Position numbers and translations under genes: made by a program
Shown: one piece after another, positions 1-4,690 of the stretch
Layout: every line of letters starts with the position of its first letter
How positions within the stretch are numbered: the first letter of the stretch is position 1
The notes under the pieces: model-generated
Database searches by the model: none
What the model saw: only the letters and a program-made list of their open reading frames with translations
What the model was told of the DNA's origin: nothing
Assembly: GCA_900556695.1 (NCBI GenBank)
Contig: USQA01000089.1
Span: 1-5,364, forward strand
Length of the DNA: 5,364 nucleotides
Reading direction: 5' to 3'
DNA from: an uncultured Clostridium sp.
GTDB lineage: Bacteria > Bacillota > Clostridia > TANB77 > CAG-508

Positions 1-3
1 TTC

Positions 4-1086
4 TTAAATACAAAAAATCTTTTTCTTCAGTATATTTTTTCTTTTCCATTTTATATCTGGTTTTCTCTTTAATACGCCTATCCCTAAGCAAGGAACATCT
101 AATAAAATTTTATCAAATTTATCTTTATATTCTTCATTATATTTTGTTGCATCTTTTGCGCTTGTATTTATTATATTAATGCCTAATCTTTTAGCATTTT
201 GATTTACTAATTTTAATCTATGTTCATAAATATCCCAAGCCTCAATTTTCCCTTTATTATCCATAAGTTCTGCAATATAAGTAGTCTTTCCTCCAGGTGC
301 ACTACATGCATCTAGAACCATTTCATTTTGTTTTGGATCTAAAACAATAGGTATTAATCCCGCACCTTCATCCTCAATTGTAAAAAATCCTTTTTTAAAC
401 AAATCAAAATTTTCTATATTTTTCACTTTTTTTATAACTAAAAAATCATCTAATATCCCATCTTCAACTTGTATATCATTTTTCTTTAACTCTTCTTTTA
501 ACTTTTCCTTTGTTGTTTTTAAATTATTTACCCTAACTGATATATTAGGTCTACTATTTGAAGCTTCACAAATTTCTTGTACTTCCTCTATTTTCTTTTC
601 TTTTAATAGTTCCTCTATTATCCATACTGGCATAGAAGTTGTTTTTGATATTCTTTCTACATCATTATCAATATTAAACAATTCTTCATAATCTGTTTTT
701 TCAACTTTTCTTAAAATAGCATTGACAAAATTAGAACTACTTTTATGTCCATATCTTTTAGCCAAATTAACACTTTCGTTAACAGCTGCAGATTTAGGAA
801 TCTTATCTAAGAAAATTATTTGATAAACTCCCATTCTTAATATATTTAATATCCATGTAGAAATCTTTTTTAATCTAATATTAGAATACTTTCTTATAAT
901 TTCATCTAATGTCAATCTCCATGTAACAACACCATAAACAATTTCAGAAATTAAGCCAATATCCCTTTCGTCTAATCTTCTCCTATTTTCGTTCAACATT
1001 TCATCTAGCACTATATTAGAATAAGCATCTTCTTTATCTATCTTATACAAGCACTTTAGTGCCACTTCTCTAGCTTTATCAACCAT
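4..1086 (-). CDS. rsmB: 16S rRNA (cytosine-C5)-methyltransferase RsmB, frame broken near the 3' end
   Basis: RsmB methylates a cytosine of 16S rRNA (C967 in E. coli numbering) using S-adenosylmethionine. Residues 1 to about 130 resemble the NusB-like RNA-binding domain typical of RsmB. The rest is a Rossmann methyltransferase: SAM-binding motif DACSAPGGKTT at 259-269, an acidic residue in EAWDIYEHRL near 285, KDAT near 311-314, and motif IV LLDVPCLGIGVLKRKPDIKW ending near 347 with its conserved Cys at 333. The family is usually about 430-450 residues. This frame stops at 360 and loses motif VI, which carries the catalytic Cys. After KWKRK the expected sequence continues in another frame (see 34-40), so the gene probably runs past position 1. 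The start ATG has AAGGAGGAG five bases upstream. No other gene of its usual neighbourhood is visible. The identity is sure; only the 3' end is in doubt. Confidence 0.93.
   Translation of the reverse strand: MVDKAREVALKCLYKIDKEDAYSNIVLDEMLNENRRRLDERDIGLISEIVYGVVTWRLTLDEIIRKYSNIRLKKISTWILNILRMGVYQIIFLDKIPKSAAVNESVNLAKRYGHKSSSNFVNAILRKVEKTDYEELFNIDNDVERISKTTSMPVWIIEELLKEKKIEEVQEICEASNSRPNISVRVNNLKTTKEKLKEELKKNDIQVEDGILDDFLVIKKVKNIENFDLFKKGFFTIEDEGAGLIPIVLDPKQNEMVLDACSAPGGKTTYIAELMDNKGKIEAWDIYEHRLKLVNQNAKRLGINIINTSAKDATKYNEEYKDKFDKILLDVPCLGIGVLKRKPDIKWKRKNILKKKIFCI
34..40 (-). other. Apparent -1 frame break in rsmB at an A-run
   Basis: On the minus strand the codons AGA AAA AAT contain a run of six A. 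Adding one A lets the frame continue as K-K-Y-T-E-E-K-D-F-L-Y-L-R to the window edge, a plausible RsmB continuation between motifs IV and VI. The frame as written ends 10 codons after the AAA, in a lysine/isoleucine-rich tail unlike the family. Homopolymer miscounting is the simplest explanation. The heptamer A AAA AAU would also permit ribosomal or transcriptional slippage. Confidence 0.6.
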
Positions 1087-1091
1087 TCAAA

Positions 1092-1100
1092 CTCCTCCTT
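1092..1100 (-). promoter_or_regulatory. Strong SD of rsmB
   Basis: AAGGAGGAG lies five bases upstream of the rsmB ATG (1086) and fixes that start. It begins only two bases downstream, in the transcript, of the palindromic element 1103-1164. Confidence 0.85.
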
Positions 1101-1102
1101 AA

Positions 1103-1164
1103 TTGCCACCGGGGACGGACCTTTTTGGCAATTTTTTGCCATTGGGGACGGACCTCTTTAACAA
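1103..1164 (-). repeat. Twin palindromic element, copy A, in the rsmB 5' UTR
   Basis: Two tandem units with a 33-base period are seen. Read on the minus strand, each unit has TTGYYA or TTGCCA at one end, the core GGTCCGTCCCC in the middle and TGGCAA at the other end. The ends are complementary (6 pairs, allowing G-U), so each unit can form a hairpin. The second copy at 1989-2049 is in inverted orientation and matches at 56 of 62 aligned columns by my hand alignment: five transitions and one indel. The G-U pairs that replace Watson-Crick pairs at the ends keep the hairpins. I associate the GGGGACGG core with small interspersed repeats common in Clostridia and possibly mobilised like REP elements, but that is recollection, not a search result. 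Confidence 0.85.
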
Positions 1165-1189
1165 TTTCACTATAACTTTATTAATTAAG

Positions 1190-1218
1190 ATTATATATTT
1201 TTTTTATAAAAATTTCTA
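1190..1218 (-). promoter_or_regulatory. Candidate sigma-A promoter for rsmB
   Basis: Read leftward, TAGAAA (1218-1213, 4 of 6 matches to TTGACA) is followed after 17 bases by a perfect TATAAT (1195-1190). Transcription would start near 1183 and give a 5' UTR of about 95 bases that contains palindromic copy A. The AT-rich background makes chance matches likely. Confidence 0.4.
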
Positions 1219-1225
1219 CTATTTG

Positions 1226-1255
1226 GTATATTTTTTCTAAATTGCGGAAAAGCTA
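1226..1255 (+). promoter_or_regulatory. Candidate forespore (sigma-F/sigma-G type) promoter of the dodecin-spoVA operon
   Basis: GTATA (1226-1230) is followed after 15 bases by GGAAAAGCTA (1246-1255). This agrees well with the sigma-F pattern known from Bacillus (GYATA, about 15-16 bases, GGNNANANTR), differing at one defined position of the -10. The sigma-G -10 (CATNNTA) fits less well. A start near 1262 would leave a leader of about 20 bases before the ATG at 1284. The spoVA operon is known to be forespore-specific in Bacillus, which supports the reading. Confidence 0.45.
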
Positions 1256-1283
1256 TTTTTAAAATATTTCTTGGAGGTTTACT

Positions 1284-1502
1284 ATGGATATAAAAAAACA
1301 TTTAATAATTACTGGAAATTCAACTATTTCATGGAAAGATGCTATTGTTAAGGCTATTTCGGAAGCTTCAAAAACAATTGATTATTTATCAGAAGTAAAA
1401 ATTATAGAACAACGAGCTAATATTGATGGGGACAAAATTTCTGAATATTTTGTAGATTTGGATTTAAGTTTTATTGTTGACTTAAATCGTAAAGATAGTT
1501 AG
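1284..1502 (+). CDS. Dodecin-like small protein at the head of the spoVA operon
   Basis: Dodecins are proteins of about 65-75 residues that assemble into hollow dodecamers and bind flavins or related small molecules. This 72-residue protein has the family layout: a first strand (HLIITGNS, 6-13), the S-W-K-D-A helix ending in A-S-K-T-I (16-32), a second strand (EVKIIEQRANI, 37-47), a D-G-D-K turn (48-51) and a last strand ending in LSFIVD (61-66). In my alignment the Trp that stacks on flavin in the Halobacterium protein (W36) falls on Glu37, so flavin binding is not assured. Trp17 belongs to the helix motif. GGAGG at 1273-1277 lies six bases before the ATG. Its stop overlaps the spoVAC SD, so the two are almost certainly co-translated. 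The family call is good; a role in sporulation is inferred only from position. Confidence 0.8.
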   Translation: MDIKKHLIITGNSTISWKDAIVKAISEASKTIDYLSEVKIIEQRANIDGDKISEYFVDLDLSFIVDLNRKDS

Positions 1503-1512
1503 GAGGTAAATT

Positions 1513-1977
1513 ATGAATCCTTTAGAAACAAAACAAACATATCAAGAATACGTAGATAAAAAATCACCCAACTCACCCATATGGAAAAATTGCATCAACG
1601 CATTTTGGGTTGGAGGATTAATTTGCTCAATTGGACAGATTATACTTAATATATGCAAAGAACGTGGATTTGATACACAAACATCTGGTACAATAGTTTC
1701 CATTTTATTAATAGGATTTGCGGCATTTTTAACAGGTTTAAACTTGTTTAATAAATTAGGAAAATTTGCAGGAGCAGGATCATTAGTACCTATAACAGGT
1801 TTTGCAAATTCAATTGTTTCACCTGCTATGGAATATAAATCAGAAGGCTATGTAATGGGTGTCGGAGGAAAAATGTTTACAGTTGCAGGGCCTGTTCTTG
1901 TATTTGGTATTTCTGCTTCTATTATTGTTGGAATAATTTATTTGATATTTAACACACAAGCAATTACATTAGTTTAA
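1513..1977 (+). CDS. spoVAC: Stage V sporulation protein AC (SpoVAC)
   Basis: SpoVAC is a small integral membrane protein of the SpoVA complex in the forespore inner membrane, which takes up dipicolinic acid during sporulation and releases it during germination; in Bacillus it behaves as a mechanosensitive channel. The 154 residues match the usual length of about 150. After a polar N-terminus come hydrophobic segments near 28-47 (AFWVGGLICSIGQIILNI), 58-78 and 122-147. Family signatures are FAGAGSLVPITGFANS (85-100), then SPAMEYKSEG (103-112) and KMFTVAGPVLVFG (120-132). AGGAGG at 1501-1506 overlaps the stop of the dodecin-like gene and sits six bases before the ATG. Palindromic copy B begins 12 bases after the stop. 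The C-terminal part of SpoVAE is clearly related. No defect is visible. Confidence 0.95.
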   Translation: MNPLETKQTYQEYVDKKSPNSPIWKNCINAFWVGGLICSIGQIILNICKERGFDTQTSGTIVSILLIGFAAFLTGLNLFNKLGKFAGAGSLVPITGFANSIVSPAMEYKSEGYVMGVGGKMFTVAGPVLVFGISASIIVGIIYLIFNTQAITLV

Positions 1978-1988
1978 TTAATTGTAAA

Positions 1989-2049
1989 TTGTCAAAAGGT
2001 CCGTCCCTAGTGGCAAAAAATTGCCAAAAAGGTCCGTCCCTGATGGCAA
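1989..2049 (+). repeat. Twin palindromic element, copy B, between spoVAC and spoVAD
   Basis: Two tandem units (1989-2016 and 2021-2049) repeat the design of copy A in inverted orientation: TTGTCA or TTGCCA, core GGTCCGTCCC, then TGGCAA. Each can fold into a hairpin in the operon transcript. The element ends six bases before the AAGGAG of spoVAD, much as copy A ends next to the SD of rsmB, so both read the same way toward their downstream gene. Neither unit is followed by a clean U-run, so it is not a typical intrinsic terminator. It could adjust translation or stability of spoVAD, or be a neutral insertion. Confidence 0.85.
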
Positions 2050-2055
2050 CATTTT

Positions 2056-2061
2056 AAGGAG
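2056..2061 (+). promoter_or_regulatory. SD that fixes the TTG start of spoVAD
   Basis: AAGGAG is followed after eight bases by TTG at 2070, and translation from there gives a typical SpoVAD N-terminus. The GTG at 2128 has no SD in front of it. Confidence 0.85.
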
Positions 2062-2069
2062 ATGATTTT

Positions 2070-3072
2070 TTGGAAAAGATAGGTAAACAAACTATAAGAT
2101 TTAACAATCCTCCTACTATAGTGGATTGTGCTAGTATTGTTGGGCCAAAAGAGTCTGAACGGTCCTTTGGCTAAATATTTTGATCAAACTTTGGATGATG
2201 AATTTTGGGGCGAAAAAACTTGGGAAAAGGCTGAAAGTAAAATTATAAAAGAAACTGTTAATACTGTTATTTCTAAATCTGGTGTGGCAGCTAATGAAAT
2301 TGATTGTATGTTTGCCGGAGATTTGCTTAATCAGTGTATTTCTTCTAGTTTTGGTTTAAGGGAATTGAGTATTCCTTTATTTGGAGTTTTTGGTGCTTGT
2401 TCTACTTTTGTGGAATCTATGTGTTTAGGTGCTATTGCAATTGAAGGTTTTGCAAATAATGTTTTATGTGCTACTTCTAGTCATTTTTGTAGTGCTGAAA
2501 AACAGTTTAGATTTCCTTTGGAATTAGGAAATCAAAGGCCTCCTACAAGCCAATGGACAGTTACTGGTAGTGGTGCTGCTATTTTGTCTAAAGACGGACA
2601 AGGTCCTTATATAACTCATATTACACCTGGAAAAATTGTTGATATGGGAATTAAAGATGCAAACAACATGGGTGCTGCTATGGCTCCTGCTTTTAATGAT
2701 ACTTTAATTGCACATTTCTTAGATACAGGTAGAAATCCTAGTTATTATGATGCAATAATTAGTGGTGATTTAGGACATATTGGAAAAGAAATTGCTATTG
2801 ATCTTGCTAAATCTCAAGGTTATAATATTAAATCAAATTATAATGACTGTGGTGTTTTAATATTTGATAAAAATGCACAAGATACTCATTCTGGTGGTAG
2901 TGGTTGTGCATGCTGTGGAACTGTATTTTCTGGATATTTCTTTAAACAATTAAAAGATAGAAAAATAAAAAAACTTTTATTAATTGCAACTGGTGCATTA
3001 ACTAATTCTACTAGTTCACAACAAGGAGAATCAATACCTGGTATTGCACATGCAATAAGTATAGAAATTTAA
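2070..3072 (+). CDS. spoVAD: Stage V sporulation protein AD (SpoVAD), one-base frame break after codon 30
   Basis: SpoVAD is a thiolase-fold protein that binds dipicolinic acid and serves SpoVA-mediated uptake into the forespore. From TTG 2070 the first 30 codons read EKIGKQTIRFNNPP, then IVDCASIVGPKESE, a classic SpoVAD N-terminus; that frame meets TAA eight bases past the break. Skipping one base at 2158-2160 continues as GPLAKYFDQ, again as in the family, and gives 333 residues against about 338 in Bacillus. Later landmarks in the joined protein are GACSTFVES (C near 110, the thiolase nucleophile position), GNQRPPTSQWTVTGSGA near 153-169, GDLGHIG near 232-238, the Cys-rich GSGCACCG near 277-283 and a C-terminal STSSQQGESIPGIAHAI. 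Its stop overlaps the spoVAE SD. The lesion may be a sequence error or a true mutation; if real, a roughly 34-residue peptide replaces SpoVAD and loading of dipicolinate should fail. Confidence 0.9.
2158..2160 (+). other. Extra base breaking the spoVAD frame
   Basis: GAA CGG TCC TTT GGC TAA is read in the frame of the N-terminus. Removing one of A2158, A2159 or C2160 yields E (or D)-G-P-L-A-K-Y-F-D, matching the SpoVAD family on both sides of the join. There is no homopolymer longer than two at the site. Confidence 0.8.
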
Positions 3073-3084
3073 GGAGGAAAAAAT

Positions 3085-3477
3085 ATGGATATAAACTGGA
3101 TGAACGTTTTCGACTGGCAAATGTTATTAAGATGTTTTGTAACAGGTGGTATAATCTGTGTTATTGGTCAAATATTAATAGATAAAACAAAACTTACCCC
3201 TGCTAGAATTCTAGTAATATTTGTTACTACTGGTACCATTTTAGGTGGTTTAGGACTTTATAAATATTTAGTAGATTTCGCTGGTGCAGGTGCCACAGTA
3301 CCTTTAACAGGTTTTGGCTACAATTTAGCTAAAGGAGCTATTGAAGGAGTGCAAGAATCTGGATTAGTCGGAGCTTTTACTGGCGGTGTAAAGGCTTCTG
3401 CTGGTGGTATCGCTGCAGCTGTATTCTTTGGATATTTGGCATCTCTTATTTCAAAACCTAAAATGAAAAAGCAATAA
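3085..3477 (+). CDS. spoVAE: Stage V sporulation protein AE (SpoVAE/SpoVAEB type)
   Basis: This is the third SpoVA component of the clostridial minimal set, an inner-membrane protein thought to form the dipicolinate channel with SpoVAC. It has 130 residues, slightly longer than the usual 116-120. Hydrophobic segments lie near 13-33 (GGIICVIGQILI), 40-60 and 95-122, and the signature FAGAGATVPLTGFG is at 65-78. The tail KPKMKKQ is basic and probably cytosolic. Two stretches match SpoVAC closely (GGIICVIGQ against GGLICSIGQ, and the GAG-VP-TGF signature), so the two are paralogues. AAGGAGG overlaps the spoVAD stop and lies seven bases before the ATG, which implies coupled translation. A terminator follows two bases after the stop. 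Confidence 0.94.
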   Translation: MDINWMNVFDWQMLLRCFVTGGIICVIGQILIDKTKLTPARILVIFVTTGTILGGLGLYKYLVDFAGAGATVPLTGFGYNLAKGAIEGVQESGLVGAFTGGVKASAGGIAAAVFFGYLASLISKPKMKKQ

Positions 3478-3478
3478 C

Positions 3479-3507
3479 AAAAAAAGTGGTATTATAACCA
3501 CTTTTTT
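3479..3507. terminator. Bidirectional intrinsic terminator between spoVAE and rplT
   Basis: A seven-A tract, stem GTGGT (3486-3490), six-base loop ATTATA, stem ACCAC (3497-3501) and six T make an A/U-flanked hairpin that works on both strands. The T-run overlaps the rplT stop codon (3506-3508), so one site ends both converging operons. Confidence 0.88.
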
Positions 3508-3856
3508 ATGCTTTTTTTGATATTTCAGCTATTTCTGTAAAAGCTTTTGGATCTGTTACAGCTATTTCTGCTAACATTTTTCTATTGATTGCAACATTTG
3601 CTTTTTTTAATCCTGCTATCATTTTGCTATATGTAGTTCCATTCATTCTTGCAGCAGCATTAATTCTTGCTATCCATAATTTTCTAAAATTACTCTTTTT
3701 ATCTTTTCTTCCAACATATGCGTAAGATAAAGATTTCATTACTGCTTGATTAGCATTTCTAAATCTATAATGTTTTGCACCATAGTATCCTTTAGCTTGT
3801 TTTAATATTTTTTTATGTCTTGCTCTTGTTGTTCTTGCTGTTTTTACTCTTGCCAT
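3506..3856 (-). CDS. rplT: 50S ribosomal protein L20
   Basis: L20 binds 23S rRNA early in large-subunit assembly and, in Bacillus, represses its own operon by binding the infC leader. The 116 residues match the family (about 117-119). Hallmarks are the basic N-terminal extension MARVKTARTTRARHKKILK, then AKGYYGAKHYRFRNANQAV (21-39), YAYVGRKDKKSNFRKLWI (46-63), ARINAAARMNG (63-73) and LNRKMLAE-like INRKMLAEIA (90-99). AAGGAG at 3867-3872 sits 10 bases before the ATG. It is the last gene of infC-rpmI-rplT and is ended by the shared hairpin that overlaps its stop codon. Confidence 0.98.
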   Translation of the reverse strand: MARVKTARTTRARHKKILKQAKGYYGAKHYRFRNANQAVMKSLSYAYVGRKDKKSNFRKLWIARINAAARMNGTTYSKMIAGLKKANVAINRKMLAEIAVTDPKAFTEIAEISKKA

Positions 3857-3881
3857 TTTTATTTCACTCCTTCTCTACCTA

Positions 3882-4085
3882 TTATCCACCATATGGTAAT
3901 AATTTTTTAATTGTATTTTCACAACTCTTGTCTGCATAACCATTTTGGATTTTTCCTGATTTTTTTTGTCTTTTTGTTTTGTTTGCTAATAAATGTCTTC
4001 TATTTGATTTTGTTCTTTTAACTTTTCCTGTTGCTGTTAAAGAATATCTTTTTTTAGCAGCTCTATTTGTTTTTAATTTTGGCAT
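3882..4085 (-). CDS. rpmI: 50S ribosomal protein L35
   Basis: L35 is a small, very basic large-subunit protein. The 67 residues fit the usual 64-66. Typical features are MPKLKTNRAAKKRYSLTATGK at the N-terminus (the MPK-K-T-R-A-KR-TG-GK pattern), an Arg/Lys-rich middle with RRHLLANK (29-36), and the C-terminal KKLLPYGG. AAAGGAG precedes the ATG. It lies 36 bases after infC and 25 bases before rplT, a standard co-transcribed arrangement. The middle part (KIQNGYADKSCENT) is lineage-specific and less conserved. Confidence 0.97.
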   Translation of the reverse strand: MPKLKTNRAAKKRYSLTATGKVKRTKSNRRHLLANKTKRQKKSGKIQNGYADKSCENTIKKLLPYGG

Positions 4086-4121
4086 ATGCCATCGCTCCTT
4101 TCATATTTTGTTGAATTTATT

Positions 4122-4634
4122 TTAAGCATTTTTCTTTGCTAAAATTGTAAACATATTTCTTCCTTCTAGTTTAGGTGCTTTTTCAACGTTAGCAACTTCT
4201 TCTAAAGCTTCGATAAATTTGTTTAAAACATTTTCTCCTGCTTTTGAATTGTTTACTTCTCTTCCCCTAAATCTAACAGTTATTTTTACTTTGTTTCCAT
4301 CTTGTAAAAACTTTTTAGCATTTTTTGCTTTAAAACTAAAGTCGTGTTCTTCTATATTAGGAGTAACTCTTATTTCTTTTACTTCTAATACTTTTTGTTT
4401 CTTTTTGGCTTCTTTTTCTTTTTTAGCTTGTTCAAATTTATATTTTCCATAGTTCATAATTTTACAAACTTGTGGATTTGAATTTGGAGCAACTAATACT
4501 AAATCTAAGTTTTTTTCTTCTGCCATTTCTAATGCTTGGTCAAAAGGTTTAACTCCTAATTTTTCTCCGTTTTCTCCTATTAATTGAACTTCTTTTGCTC
4601 TTATTTGCCTATTTGTTGGTAATTCTTGTTTTAT
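4122..4634 (-). CDS. infC: Translation initiation factor IF-3, AUA start
   Basis: IF3 binds the 30S subunit, keeps it apart from 50S and checks the start codon and initiator tRNA. From ATA at 4634 the frame gives 170 residues, the usual family length. The N-domain starts KQELPTNRQIRAKEVQLI and continues GENGEKLGVKPFDQALEMAEEKNLDLVLVAP, followed by the linker signature CKIMNYGKYKFEQ near 58-70. The C-domain has KEIRVTPNIEEHDFSFKAKNA, then KVKITVRFRGREV. Between the in-frame TAG at 4637-4635 and Met37 there is no ATG, GTG or TTG, and GGAGG at 4647-4643 lies eight bases before the ATA. Starting at Met37 (4526) would delete half of the N-domain. AUU, AUC or AUA starts are known for infC and allow IF3 to repress its own synthesis. 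Confidence 0.95.
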   Translation of the reverse strand: MKQELPTNRQIRAKEVQLIGENGEKLGVKPFDQALEMAEEKNLDLVLVAPNSNPQVCKIMNYGKYKFEQAKKEKEAKKKQKVLEVKEIRVTPNIEEHDFSFKAKNAKKFLQDGNKVKITVRFRGREVNNSKAGENVLNKFIEALEEVANVEKAPKLEGRNMFTILAKKNA

Positions 4635-4642
4635 CTAAAACA

Positions 4643-4647
4643 CCTCC
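4643..4647 (-). promoter_or_regulatory. SD that fixes the AUA start of infC
   Basis: GGAGG sits eight bases upstream of the ATA codon at 4634, ideal spacing, and no SD precedes the internal ATG at 4526. The stem of the leader terminator begins about 10 bases upstream of the SD. Confidence 0.85.
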
Positions 4648-4650
4648 AAT

Positions 4651-4679
4651 AAAAAAATTGACTTTTGTTACAAGTCAAT
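4651..4679 (-). terminator. Intrinsic terminator in the infC leader
   Basis: In the leftward transcript AUUGACUU, a seven-base loop GUAACAA and AAGUCAAU form an eight-pair stem followed by seven U. It lies before the infC SD, so it can only be a conditional (attenuation) terminator. Confidence 0.85.
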
Positions 4680-4690
4680 CATCAAAATAA

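Noticed and set aside
1103..1164. CRISPR array
   Set aside because: Only two units per locus, each an internal palindrome with a four-base gap and no spacers of regular length; no cas genes.
1087..1283. A small gene or tRNA in the rsmB-dodecin intergenic region
   Set aside because: No reading frame with an SD and no cloverleaf-like pattern was found; the region is accounted for by the palindromic element and two promoter candidates.
2128..2160. GTG 2128 as the start of SpoVAD (314 residues)
   Set aside because: It has no SD, and the first 11 residues it gives are unlike SpoVAD, while the adjacent frame from TTG 2070 encodes the correct N-terminus with an SD.
2151..2175. CGG as an unassigned codon, causing a +1 shift at GAA CGG in spoVAD
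   Set aside because: CGG is otherwise absent from frames I checked in the ribosomal, spoVA and rsmB genes, but an in-frame CGG occurs in the exchanger gene (5354-5356), so it appears to be decoded. Rarity follows from the low GC content.
2140..2180. Programmed frameshifting in spoVAD
   Set aside because: I see no slippery run, internal SD or strong downstream hairpin at the junction, and the family is not known to use recoding.
4219..4452. Plus-strand reading frame of 77 codons inside infC
   Set aside because: It is the antisense shadow of the Lys-rich IF3 gene, with a Phe/Ser/Leu-rich product and no SD.
4524..4526. ATG 4526 as the start of IF3 (134 residues)
   Set aside because: It would remove half of the N-terminal domain, which is encoded in frame upstream; there is no SD in front of it.
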